Below, in pieces: positions 1 through 7,001 of a stretch of 18,696 nt of DNA. Origin of the DNA: Bryobacterales bacterium (lineage in GTDB: Bacteria; Acidobacteriota; Terriglobia; Bryobacterales; Bryobacteraceae); the NCBI GenBank assembly GCA_003132905.1, contig PKZC01000379.1, positions 1,254-19,949 of the forward strand. Reading direction: 5' to 3'. Positions within the stretch are counted from its first letter, which is position 1. Each line of letters opens with the position of its first letter. The position numbers and the translations under genes are program-made. Under the pieces are notes generated by a model, which made no database searches, was not told the DNA's origin, and worked only from the letters and a program-made list of their open reading frames with translations.

Positions 1-156
1 TTGGATTTTCTTCTGCAGGAGATGAATCGCGAAACCAATACTGTTTTGTCCAAGACCAACGGCATCGGCGAGCTAGGCTTGCGGATCACCGATTTGGCGC
101 TGGCCGCCAAGGCCGGTATCGAAAAAATCCGCGAACAGGCGCTGAATCTTGAATGA
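1..156 (+). CDS. yicC: YicC family endoribonuclease, C-terminal end (partial)
   Basis: The window opens inside a gene whose last 51 residues are readable in frame 1, ending in TGA at 154-156. They contain [11 protein letters not shown], followed by a spaced SK.NG and a helical [15 protein letters not shown] end. This is the signature C-terminus of the YicC (DUF1732) family, whose E. coli member is an endoribonuclease acting on RNA. The 5' part lies outside the window. The gene directly precedes and slightly overlaps gmk, a pairing common in bacteria, so it is probably the first or an early gene of the gmk-rpoZ-coaBC operon. Identification is by recognition of the conserved tail only. Confidence 0.85.
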   Translation: MDFLLQEMNRETNTVLSKTNGIGELGLRITDLALAAKAGIEKIREQALNLE

Positions 157-778
157 CGCCCCGGGAGTGACCACCGTATTCATCATCTCGGCGCCTTCCG
201 GCTCGGGTAAGTCAACGCTGGTGCACCGGTTGCTCAAAACGGTGCCGAATCTGGCCTTCTCCATCTCTTACACCACTCGCCAGCCGCGCCCTACAGAGGT
301 GCACGGTGTGGACTATATCTTCATCAGCCGTAAGGACTTCGAAGATCGATTGGCGCGCGGCGAGTTCCTGGAGTTTGCCGAGGTTTTTGGAAATTATTAC
401 GGGACGAACCGCGAGACGTTTGAATCCGCCACGCGCGAGGGGAAAGACCTGGTACTCGACATCGATGTCCAGGGTGCGAGACAATTGAAGGTAGCGATTC
501 CGCAGGCGATCAGCATTTTTGTGCTGCCGCCCTCGCGGGACGTTCTGGAGCAGCGGCTTCGTTCGCGCTCCGAAGACAGCGAAGAAGTGATTCAGCGCCG
601 GTTGCTGGGAGCGGCGGCGGAAGTTCAGAACTACACGCAATATGATTTTGTTCTGATCAACCGGGATATTGAGGAAGCTTCGGCCCGCCTGGCAACTATC
701 GTCAAAGCCGAGCGGTTGCGCAAAGCCCGAATGGAAGAAGAGGTCGGGCCGATCCTCGAAAGTTTCAAGATTCATTAG
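149..778 (+). CDS. gmk: Guanylate kinase
   Basis: ATP-dependent phosphorylation of GMP to GDP in cytoplasmic purine nucleotide synthesis. The P-loop APSGSGKS is at residues 15-22. The GMP-binding segment follows ([11 protein letters not shown], then GVDYIF and [16 protein letters not shown]), and a lid/helix with [17 protein letters not shown] lies near residue 140. The length of 209 aa is normal. The start is uncertain. TTG at 149 overlaps yicC by 8 bases and has an AGG about 9 bases upstream. GTG at 167 would give an N-terminus closer to the family norm ([10 protein letters not shown]). The gene sits between yicC and rpoZ, a conserved order. Confidence 0.96.
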   Translation: MNDAPGVTTVFIISAPSGSGKSTLVHRLLKTVPNLAFSISYTTRQPRPTEVHGVDYIFISRKDFEDRLARGEFLEFAEVFGNYYGTNRETFESATREGKDLVLDIDVQGARQLKVAIPQAISIFVLPPSRDVLEQRLRSRSEDSEEVIQRRLLGAAAEVQNYTQYDFVLINRDIEEASARLATIVKAERLRKARMEEEVGPILESFKIH

Positions 779-795
779 GAAGAGGCAAATACGAC

Positions 796-1038
796 ATGGC
801 AGAGAGAATGAGAAACAACGCGATGTACTCGATCCCCGATGACAACGAGCAGAGCACCTATCGCTTCATCATCGTGGCCGCGAAGCGCGCGCGGCAACTG
901 CAGAATGGCGCACGTCCATTTCTCCCCACCTCGTCGAAGAAACCGACGGTGACCTCGATGGAAGAAGTGCGGCGCGGTCTGGTGAAGTACACCGATTCGC
1001 TGCGCGTGGTCCCCGAGGAACTCGTTCCCGAAGAATAG
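796..1038 (+). CDS. rpoZ: DNA-directed RNA polymerase omega subunit
   Basis: A small subunit that helps fold and assemble the beta' subunit of RNA polymerase. The 80-aa product has the omega core: a segment YRFIIVAAKRARQLQNGA (residues about 22-39), then a basic stretch and MEEVRRGLVKYT. The C-terminus is acidic (PEELVPEE). An SD-like GGAAGAGG stands about 10 bases before the ATG. It follows gmk by 17 bases and precedes coaBC by 2 bases, which is the classic gmk-rpoZ-coaBC arrangement. Length is typical of short omega subunits. Confidence 0.93.
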   Translation: MAERMRNNAMYSIPDDNEQSTYRFIIVAAKRARQLQNGARPFLPTSSKKPTVTSMEEVRRGLVKYTDSLRVVPEELVPEE

Positions 1039-1040
1039 AC

Positions 1041-2255
1041 ATGAACGTGGTGCTGGGCGTGGGTGGCGGTATCGCCGCCTACAAATCCGCGGAACTGGCT
1101 CGGGGCTTGATGGAGCGCGGCATGCGCGTCCAGGTGGTGATGACGGATGCGGCCCAGCGGTTCATCACGCCGCTGACGTTTGCGGGCCTCACGGGGCACA
1201 AAGTCATCACCGGTCTGTTCGCATCGGGAAGTTCGGAAGAAACTCTTTCGAGCGCAATCGAACATATTGCAGTCGCTCGGGACAACGAAATCCTGGTAAT
1301 CGCGCCGGCGACCGCCGATTTGTTGGCCCGTCTGGCGCACGGCTTGGCCGATGATTTCCTGACCACCATGTATCTCGCGTTCACCGGCCGCGTTGTGCTG
1401 GCGCCGGCCATGAACAACAACATGTGGACCCATCCGGCCACGCAGGAGAATCTTGCAGCGCTGCGCAAGCGCGGGCACATCATCGTCGAGCCGGAAGAAG
1501 GCTTGCTGGCTTGCGGGACAACGGGTCCAGGACGGCTGGCGGAGCCCGAAAGAATCGCCAATGTGGTGGCGGGTTTGAATTTTGGATCGCGCGACCTGGA
1601 AGGCGAGACTGTTCTCATCACGGCCGGGCCGACGCAGGAGCCGCTCGATCCGGTGCGATTCATTTCCAATCGATCCAGCGGCAAGATGGGCTATGCGCTG
1701 GCGGAATCGGCGGCGCAGCGCGGCGCGCAAGTGATCCTGGTTTCCGGGCCTGTCCAACTGGCCCAGCCGCACGGTGTGCGCGTGGTGCATGTGCGCACGG
1801 CTCTGGAAATGCATGACGCCGTCATTGAGCATTTGATCGAAGCCAGTATCATCGTGAAGGCCGCGGCGGTGGCCGACTATCATCTCGCGCACGTCTCCCC
1901 ACACAAGATCAAGAAAACCGCGATGCGTATGTCTCTCGATCTGGACCCGACGCTCGATATCCTGGCCGAATTAGGCCGCAAGAAAGGCGACCGGCTGCTG
2001 ATTGGCTTCGCCGCGGAAACTCAGAACCTGATTGAGAGCGCGCGCCAGAAGATGGAATCGAAGAACTGTGACATGGTAGTGGCCAATCTGGTGAATCAGG
2101 AAGCGACGGGTTTTGAAGCGGACGAGAACGAAGTGGTGCTGGTGCTGTGCACCGGCGAAACCATTCCCCTTTCGCGCGCGCCCAAACGCGAGATCGCCGA
2201 CCGGATCTTCGATCAAGTGCTGAAGCTTCGCCGCGCCCTTCACGCCGCACAATGA
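1041..2255 (+). CDS. coaBC: Bifunctional phosphopantothenoylcysteine decarboxylase/phosphopantothenate-cysteine ligase
   Basis: Two consecutive steps of coenzyme A synthesis. The N-terminal flavoprotein decarboxylase (CoaC) has GVGGGIAAYKSAEL at residues 6-19, the catalytic His in IEHI (H75), the substrate-binding PAMNNNMW motif near residue 120 and the substrate-flap Cys in ACGTTGPGRL near 155. The CoaB synthetase half starts near residue 190 with TAGPTQEPLDPVRFISNRSSGKMG and contains KIKKTA, the nucleotide-binding lysine region. The length of 404 aa is normal. It begins 2 bases after rpoZ, and its TGA overlaps the udg start as ATGA, indicating translational coupling. Confidence 0.96.
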   Translation: MNVVLGVGGGIAAYKSAELARGLMERGMRVQVVMTDAAQRFITPLTFAGLTGHKVITGLFASGSSEETLSSAIEHIAVARDNEILVIAPATADLLARLAHGLADDFLTTMYLAFTGRVVLAPAMNNNMWTHPATQENLAALRKRGHIIVEPEEGLLACGTTGPGRLAEPERIANVVAGLNFGSRDLEGETVLITAGPTQEPLDPVRFISNRSSGKMGYALAESAAQRGAQVILVSGPVQLAQPHGVRVVHVRTALEMHDAVIEHLIEASIIVKAAAVADYHLAHVSPHKIKKTAMRMSLDLDPTLDILAELGRKKGDRLLIGFAAETQNLIESARQKMESKNCDMVVANLVNQEATGFEADENEVVLVLCTGETIPLSRAPKREIADRIFDQVLKLRRALHAAQ

Positions 2256-2968
2256 CGAAGGACGAAGTTCGCCGCCGGCTGGAGTTCTACCAAGACCTCG
2301 GCATCAAAACGGTCTATCGCCGGACTGGTTCCTCCGCACCAGCCACCAACCACCAGCCACCAGCCACCGTGCAAATCCCCACACTTGAACCGGCGCAAGA
2401 CTCGCTGTTGAAAATCCTCGGCGACATCGGCGATTGCAAGCGCTGCCGGCTGCACGAAGCCCGCAACAAGATTGTATTTGGAGCGGGCAATGAGCAGGCG
2501 AAACTGGTGTTCGTCGGCGAAGGTCCAGGCGCCGATGAGGACGCGCAGGGCTTTCCATTCGTCGGCCGCGCCGGACAGTTGCTTACGCAGATGATCGAAG
2601 GCACGGCGTCGAAGGAAGGTATTCCGATTAAGCGCTCCGATGTTTACATCTGCAACGTGGTGAAATGCCGGCCGCCTGAGAATCGCACGCCGCAGCCGGA
2701 TGAGATGGAAATTTGCGGGCAGTTCCTGTACCGGCAATTGCAGTCGATCAAACCCAAAGCGATCTGCCTGCTCGGATCTACCGCGGCCAAGGCCGTGCTC
2801 AACACCAAGGACGGCGTAACGCGCCTGCGCGGGAAGTGGCACAACTGGCGCGACATTCAGGTGATGGTGACTTACCATCCTTCGTATTTGTTGCGGCCCT
2901 ACAATCAAAACGCGAAGAAAGAAGCGTGGGAGGATCTGAAGAAGGTCCTGCACTATGTCTACGACTGA
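2252..2968 (+). CDS. Uracil-DNA glycosylase, family 4 (iron-sulphur)
   Basis: Removes uracil from DNA as the first step of base excision repair. The motif-1 region GEGPGADEDAQG-FPFVGRAG (about residues 89-108) and the motif-2 HPSYLLR identify the family-4 type. Four cysteines fit the [4Fe-4S] ligand pattern: C62 and C65 (CKRC), C139 (KCRPPENR) and C155 (MEIC). The ATG at 2252 overlaps the coaBC stop by four bases (ATGA), which favours it over upstream starts within coaBC. Residues about 29-40 are encoded by a DNA heptamer repeat (2338-2372) and form a Pro/Ala/His-rich linker between an N-terminal helix (RRRLEFYQDLG) and the catalytic domain. Predicted length 238 aa. Confidence 0.92.
   Translation: MTKDEVRRRLEFYQDLGIKTVYRRTGSSAPATNHQPPATVQIPTLEPAQDSLLKILGDIGDCKRCRLHEARNKIVFGAGNEQAKLVFVGEGPGADEDAQGFPFVGRAGQLLTQMIEGTASKEGIPIKRSDVYICNVVKCRPPENRTPQPDEMEICGQFLYRQLQSIKPKAICLLGSTAAKAVLNTKDGVTRLRGKWHNWRDIQVMVTYHPSYLLRPYNQNAKKEAWEDLKKVLHYVYD
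2338..2372 (+). repeat. Heptamer tandem repeat inside udg
   Basis: Unit accagcc at 2338-2344, then accaacc, accagcc, accagcc and a decayed accgtgc, in strict 7-base phase. Since 7 is not a multiple of 3, the reading frame returns only after 21 bases (seven residues), yet udg stays open through it. On the opposite strand the unit reads ggctggt. A related degenerate array lies at 5787-5814. It resembles the short tandem heptamer repeats known from cyanobacteria; its wider distribution in this genome cannot be judged here. Confidence 0.75.
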
Positions 2969-3608
2969 ACCAGGCGCCAGCGGCCGCGGCGTGTTCATCA
3001 CCTTTGAAGGACCCGACGGCAGCGGCAAGAGCACGCAAGCTCGCATGTTGGCTGAACGGCTGCGCGGCGAAGGACGGCCGGTGCTGGAAAGCGTGGAACC
3101 GGGCGGCACGCCCATCGGGCAGCAAATCCGGCGCATTCTGCTCGATCCGGTGAACAAGGAATTGACCGCTACCGCAGAACTGCTGCTGATGTTCGCAGCG
3201 CGCGCGCAAAATGTCGAACAGTGGATTTTGCCCGCGCTCGGCGAAGGCAAGATCGTGATCTCGGATCGATTCACCGATTCTTCTCTGGCCTACCAAGGCG
3301 CCGGGCGCGGGTTAGGCGAGGACACAGTGCTGAGTCTCGATCGGATCGCTTGCCGCGGCCTGATCCCTGACTTGACCATTTGCATTGACATCGATACTGA
3401 GACTGGATTGGCGCGAGCGCTGGCCCGCGGAGGCAAGGAAACACGGCTGGAAGAGCAGGCCATCGAGTTTCATCACAAAGTGCGCGCTGCGTATCACGAA
3501 TTGGCTCGCAAAGAACCACGGCGCTTCCGGCTGATTGACGGATGCGGAACGCCAGAAGCGATCGCGGTGAAGGTGTGGGAAGAAGTGTCGCCGGTGCTTT
3601 CTACATAA
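2955..3608 (+). CDS. tmk: Thymidylate kinase
   Basis: Phosphorylates dTMP to dTDP for DNA synthesis. The P-loop GPDGSGKST is at residues 19-27. The dTMP-binding DRFTDSSLAYQGAGRG near residue 105 is the family's DR(Y/F)..S motif, followed by LIPDLTICIDID and a lid region rich in Arg. The length of 217 aa is normal. The ATG at 2955 overlaps the end of udg by 14 bases, so it is the last member of the plus-strand run. Its TAA lies at 3606-3608 and its last 8 bases overlap the convergent gene on the other strand. Confidence 0.95.
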   Translation: MSTTEPGASGRGVFITFEGPDGSGKSTQARMLAERLRGEGRPVLESVEPGGTPIGQQIRRILLDPVNKELTATAELLLMFAARAQNVEQWILPALGEGKIVISDRFTDSSLAYQGAGRGLGEDTVLSLDRIACRGLIPDLTICIDIDTETGLARALARGGKETRLEEQAIEFHHKVRAAYHELARKEPRRFRLIDGCGTPEAIAVKVWEEVSPVLST

Positions 3609-4149
3609 AGGTAATGCGCTCGTTGCGCGCCGAGTGCTCGATCAGCTTTTCCAGCCGCTTGCGCTGGGTCTCTTCCTTCTTCGCGCTGGCCACCCATCCT
3701 GTAGTCAGCCGTCGATAACCCGGCGGAAATTTTTCATAATTTGCCCACGCCACTTTTTGTTTGCGAAACTCTTTTTCGAGTTCCTGCGACATCTGAGTTG
3801 GCATAGGAGGCACTTCGATGCGTTGTTCCGAGTTGTACACTTTCAACCCTGCGGGCATCATTTTTCCTTCGGCAATCAGCCGCTCCACTCGCTGAAGATT
3901 GGACTTGGACCATTGGCTTTTCGCTTTTCTAGGCGTGAAGCGAAACGCGTAGCATTCCTCGTCCAGCTTCTTTTTCATGCCGTCCACCCAGCCAAAATAC
4001 AACGCCTCTTCCACGGCGTGGTCGTAAGAGATGGTTTGCTGTCCAGCCGCTCTTTTGTAGAAGCCGAGCCAAATTTCTTCGCGACGCGAGGAGTTCTTCG
4101 CAAGCCAACGCCTCCACTCCGCGCGATCCTTGGCGAAGACGGTCTCCAC
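3601..4149 (-). CDS. YdeI/OmpD-associated (OmdA) family protein
   Basis: A 182-aa protein with the features of the YdeI/OmdA family: EWRRWLAKNSSRREEIWLGFYKR at the N-terminus, AVEEALYFGWVDGMKKKLDEE (about 44-64), FTPRKAKSQWSKSN, and a C-terminal helical part with ELEKEFRKQKVAWANYEKFPPGYRR. Members are linked to stress or bacteriocin resistance, but the biochemical role is not established. The start is GTG at 4149, three bases after the stop of the potassium channel gene, so it is probably co-transcribed with it. Its 3' end overlaps the convergent tmk by 8 bases with no room for a separate terminator. Confidence 0.87.
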   Translation of the reverse strand: METVFAKDRAEWRRWLAKNSSRREEIWLGFYKRAAGQQTISYDHAVEEALYFGWVDGMKKKLDEECYAFRFTPRKAKSQWSKSNLQRVERLIAEGKMMPAGLKVYNSEQRIEVPPMPTQMSQELEKEFRKQKVAWANYEKFPPGYRRLTTGWVASAKKEETQRKRLEKLIEHSARNERITFM

Positions 4150-4152
4150 TTC

Positions 4153-5067
4153 TTACCCCAGCACCTTCATTTCGTCGATGCGGTCCACTTCCACAACCAA
4201 ATCGCCCTTGGCATCCACCTTGAACGACGGAATGAACTTCGCGCCCCACACCATCTCGTCATGCCGATAAGAATAACGGGAATGGACCACTTGGCTGAAC
4301 GTGTCGTCGAATCCTTGGATTAAAATCAGCAGCTCGGCCGACAGCTTGGCCAGGTCTTCCGCTTTCTTTCCAAAGAACGGACTCTCGGAATCGATCGGGT
4401 GGACAATTGTCCAGGTGAGCGCGAAGAAATAAACGCCCCGCCGTTCGAGCGGCAGGTCGATAAAGCTGCGCTTCAATTGCCCGTCGCTATTATCAACCGT
4501 CATCAGCAGGACGCGCGCCTCCATGTTCATGAGCACGTTCTTGCGCGCGTTGGTAACGCGGAATTGCAAACTGGTTCCGTCCTGATACGGAGCGACAATG
4601 GCTTTCTTGCTGTAGATAATGCGCGCCGAAGGCCTGGAAAAGCGGCCGTACAGGAGTCCCGTGGCAATCGCAAAAACCATCAAGCCGGTAGCGGCTTCTA
4701 TCGACGAGATGGCGTTAGCCCAGGGGCCTTCGGGATAAACATTGCCGTAGCCGACGGTGGTCATGGTGTGGACGCTGAAGAAGAAGGCGTTGGCAAAAGC
4801 GCCCATATCGGACTCGAGTCCCTTGAGGTGTTCGATCCCGACCATCAGATAGAAAGACGCGAAGATCATGTTGACGGTCAAGAAGGCCGTGAACACGACC
4901 AGAAGGAATCGCGGCCAAGTGGTGTCGATCAGCATGAGATAGGGATTGGAGTCGCGCCACTTCAATCCGCTGCGTTTTACGTTGAAAGAGCCGTCCGCGT
5001 TAATGGTTCGGCGCAACTCGCCGCTAAACTGAGTTGTTAAGCCGGGATCGAAGGATTCCTTCTTCAT
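4153..5067 (-). CDS. Inward-rectifier potassium channel (KirBac-like)
   Basis: A 304-aa membrane protein. It has an N-terminal cytoplasmic slide-helix region (WRDSNPYLMLIDTTWPRF), TM1 at about residues 53-77, a pore helix with the selectivity filter TVGYG at 104-108, and TM2 at about 120-143 ending in GLLYGRFSRP. A C-terminal beta-rich cytoplasmic domain follows (FRVTNARKNVLMNMEARV, then the Kir-type LTWTIVHPIDSESPFFG). This layout matches prokaryotic Kir channels, which conduct K+ across the inner membrane. It lies 51 bases downstream of lepB and 3 bases upstream of the YdeI-like gene. No strong ribosome binding site is visible. Confidence 0.95.
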   Translation of the reverse strand: MKKESFDPGLTTQFSGELRRTINADGSFNVKRSGLKWRDSNPYLMLIDTTWPRFLLVVFTAFLTVNMIFASFYLMVGIEHLKGLESDMGAFANAFFFSVHTMTTVGYGNVYPEGPWANAISSIEAATGLMVFAIATGLLYGRFSRPSARIIYSKKAIVAPYQDGTSLQFRVTNARKNVLMNMEARVLLMTVDNSDGQLKRSFIDLPLERRGVYFFALTWTIVHPIDSESPFFGKKAEDLAKLSAELLILIQGFDDTFSQVVHSRYSYRHDEMVWGAKFIPSFKVDAKGDLVVEVDRIDEMKVLG

Positions 5068-5118
5068 AATGGAATGAACTCAGAATAACCCAGGCGGAGC
5101 GAGAGGAAAGAGAAGTGG

Positions 5119-5712
5119 CTAGCGGAGAAGGCCCATCTTGTCGAGCGGCCAGTAAATGAACACTGCTTTGCCGTAAATATACCGGCGCGGCACCATGCCC
5201 CAGGCCCGGCTGTCGTTGGACGAACTGCGATGATCGCCCAGTACGAAATATTCGCCGTCGGGAATGACGCGCTCGGACATCGAGCTTTGATCGCGATACT
5301 CGGCCGGCACGTAATTTTCCACCAGCGCCTGCCCGTTGACGAGCACCTTGCCATCGTCCACCGCCACGCGGTCGCCCGGCATGCCAATGACGCGCTTGAT
5401 ATAGGATTTGCTGGGATCGCCCGGAAACCAGAACACCACCGTATCGCCGCGATCGATGTTGCCGAAATGGAAACGATAGACGAACTTGTTGATGAAGATG
5501 CGTTCCTGATCATCGAGGGTGGGCATCATGCTGGTGCCTTCCACCTTCACCGGCTGATAGATGAACAGGATGACGAAGATCGCCAGCACTACCGAAATCA
5601 TCAGATCGCGAGCCCAGTGCGCCACCGACCCCAGGACGGAGCGTTTGGCCGGCGCGGGCTGGCTCACGGTGGCAGCCGCGTTGACTGCGGTAGGCGTCTC
5701 TTGCTGGTCCAT
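5119..5712 (-). CDS. lepB: Signal peptidase I
   Basis: Cleaves signal peptides of exported proteins at the outer face of the inner membrane. The 197-aa sequence has a short cytoplasmic Ala/Thr/Pro-rich tail, one membrane segment at about residues 37-52, the catalytic Ser61 in VEGTSMMPTL, and the general base Lys106 in YIKRVIGMPGD. The family boxes GDTVVF, FVLGDHRSSSNDSRAWG and a C-terminal hydrophobic stretch are present. Length is typical of the compact single-anchor type. It heads the minus-strand group lepB-Kir channel-ydeI; its promoter must lie in 5713-5843. Confidence 0.96.
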   Translation of the reverse strand: MDQQETPTAVNAAATVSQPAPAKRSVLGSVAHWARDLMISVVLAIFVILFIYQPVKVEGTSMMPTLDDQERIFINKFVYRFHFGNIDRGDTVVFWFPGDPSKSYIKRVIGMPGDRVAVDDGKVLVNGQALVENYVPAEYRDQSSMSERVIPDGEYFVLGDHRSSSNDSRAWGMVPRRYIYGKAVFIYWPLDKMGLLR

Positions 5713-5786
5713 TTCTTATGTAATTTCGACGTGGATTTCCGATACCATTCTCACACTTGGACGGCTGCGAAGCAAGGGAGGTCCAC

Positions 5787-5814
5787 GTGGCTGGTGGTTG
5801 ATGCTTCGTGGCTG
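5787..5814 (-). repeat. Degenerate heptamer repeat in intergenic region
   Basis: Reading the plus strand, units gtggctg (5787), gtggttg (5794), atgcttc (5801) and gtggctg (5808) follow in exact 7-base phase. On the minus strand the unit is a rotation of the one in udg at 2338-2372, with one decayed copy. It lies in the 131-base gap between divergent lepB and the secreted-protein gene at 5844. The rest of that gap shows no clear promoter; an AAGGA about 8 bases before 5844 can serve as ribosome binding site. Confidence 0.6.
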
Positions 5815-5843
5815 ATATAGTAGTCGGTTGAAGGAAAACGATA

Positions 5844-6596
5844 ATGTATAGGCGCGATTTAATTCCTCACATAATTGCCCTCAGTCTTATGGTGTGTGCC
5901 CCGGGTCGAAGCGTTGCCGCAGATGCGAGCAAATTGCCGGGCGGAACGTGGGCATCCATCGCGCAGTTGCCCGATTTAAACGGCGTGTGGGAGCTCACTT
6001 TCGGCCGCGGCAGGGGCGGCGCGCCACCACAACCGCTCACGCTTGCGCCGAAGTATGAAGCGATGCGCAAAGCTTTTGAGGCCAATCCACCGCATGATAC
6101 GCAATCGGCGAATTGTGTGCCCCCCGGAATGCCCGGCATTATGGGTGAGCCTTATCCCGTCGAAATACTGTACACGCCCGGCATGGTCACCGTCATCGCC
6201 GAAGCGTTTATGCAGGTGCGCCATATCTATACGGACGGACGTGCCCATCCCGACGACCCCGATTTGACCTATAACGGCAACTCCATCGGGCATTGGGACG
6301 GCGACACACTGGTGGTGGATTCGGTGGGATTCAGCAAGGATACGCCGCTCGGCATGAACATGGGAACCCAGCACAGCGAGAAGATGCACATCGTGGAACG
6401 CTTCCATTTGAAAGATCCGATGACGCTCGAAATCACCACCACCATCGACGATCCGGAAGCGCTGGCGAAGCCGTGGACCAAGACCGTCACCTACGCGCGC
6501 CATCCGGATTGGACCCTGGCCGAGTACATCTGCCAGCAGAACAACCGCAACTTTGTGGATGCGTCCGGGAAAGCCGGAATCAATCTCCAGCACTAA
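5844..6596 (+). CDS. Secreted protein of unknown function (pair with DUF6152 gene)
   Basis: A 250-aa protein with a signal peptide: basic MYRRDL, a hydrophobic core IIALSLMVCA and a likely cleavage after SVAA near residue 26. The mature part starts with LPDLNGVWEL and contains ANCVPPGMPGIM, PYPVEILYTPGMVTV, an HPDDPDLTYNGNSIGHWDGDTLVVDSVGF block (written here only as its landmarks SIGHWDGDTLVV) and EIMT-like beta-rich repeats near the end. I recognise this from many Acidobacteria and some sphingomonads as a hypothetical protein; no enzyme activity is known to me. The start at ATG 5844 has AAGGA upstream. The next gene begins 13 bases after its stop, suggesting a two-gene operon with joint function in the periplasm. 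Confidence 0.8.
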   Translation: MYRRDLIPHIIALSLMVCAPGRSVAADASKLPGGTWASIAQLPDLNGVWELTFGRGRGGAPPQPLTLAPKYEAMRKAFEANPPHDTQSANCVPPGMPGIMGEPYPVEILYTPGMVTVIAEAFMQVRHIYTDGRAHPDDPDLTYNGNSIGHWDGDTLVVDSVGFSKDTPLGMNMGTQHSEKMHIVERFHLKDPMTLEITTTIDDPEALAKPWTKTVTYARHPDWTLAEYICQQNNRNFVDASGKAGINLQH

Positions 6597-6609
6597 AGCG
6601 AGACATCGT

Positions 6610-6990
6610 ATGAAACTTAAATTCGCCGCTCTTATAGTCCTCTGCGCCTCGATTCCTGCGTTGGCGCATCATTCTTTCGACATGTTCGACATGACGAAAC
6701 AGGTCACCCTCACCGGGACCATCAAGGATTTTCAGTGGACCAATCCGCATACCTGGACATGGATCGACGTTCCGAACGACAAAGGCGGCGTCGACACCTG
6801 GGGGATTGAAGGAATGAGTCCCAATTTTCTGGGCAGGCGTGGCTGGACCAAGCGCACCTTAAATCCCGGCGACAAAGTGACCATCACCATTTATCCGTTG
6901 AAGGAAGGAAAAATGGGCGGGACGTTCCTGCACGCCACGCTGCCCGATGGCAAAGAGATGGTGATGTTCGATGTCCGTCCGCCGAAATAG
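6610..6990 (+). CDS. DUF6152 family secreted protein
   Basis: A 126-aa product. The signal peptide is MKLKFAALIVLCASIPALA with cleavage after ALA, leaving a mature chain that starts His-His-Ser-Phe-Asp. The motifs AHHSF, VTLTGTIKDFQWTNPHTW and LNPGDKVTITIYPLK-G fit DUF6152, a small beta-rich domain of unknown function. ATG at 6610 is chosen because it directly precedes the signal peptide; earlier in-frame starts overlap the upstream gene. The mature N-terminal histidines and the conserved NPH suggest, but do not prove, metal binding. It faces the convergent gene whose end is 5 bases away. Confidence 0.85.
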   Translation: MKLKFAALIVLCASIPALAHHSFDMFDMTKQVTLTGTIKDFQWTNPHTWTWIDVPNDKGGVDTWGIEGMSPNFLGRRGWTKRTLNPGDKVTITIYPLKEGKMGGTFLHATLPDGKEMVMFDVRPPK

Positions 6991-7001
6991 GCGCGCTATT
7001 T
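6985..7001. terminator. Possible bidirectional terminator between convergent genes
   Basis: Inverted repeat aaatag (6985-6990), loop gcgcg, ctattt (6996-7001). It spans the stop codons of both convergent genes and ends in a short T run on each strand. The stem is short and A/T-rich, so strength is doubtful. Confidence 0.35.

Noticed and set aside
858..1904. Long open frame antisense to rpoZ and coaBC (348 codons)
   Set aside because: It lies opposite two clearly recognised genes, its translation is Arg/His-rich without family features, and high-GC coding DNA often leaves the antisense frame open.
2338..2372. Short repeat array considered as a CRISPR
   Set aside because: Units are 7 bases with no spacers and no cas genes nearby.
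2240..3274. Long open frame antisense to udg and tmk (344 codons)
   Set aside because: Fully covered by well-supported genes on the other strand; composition is that of a coding shadow.
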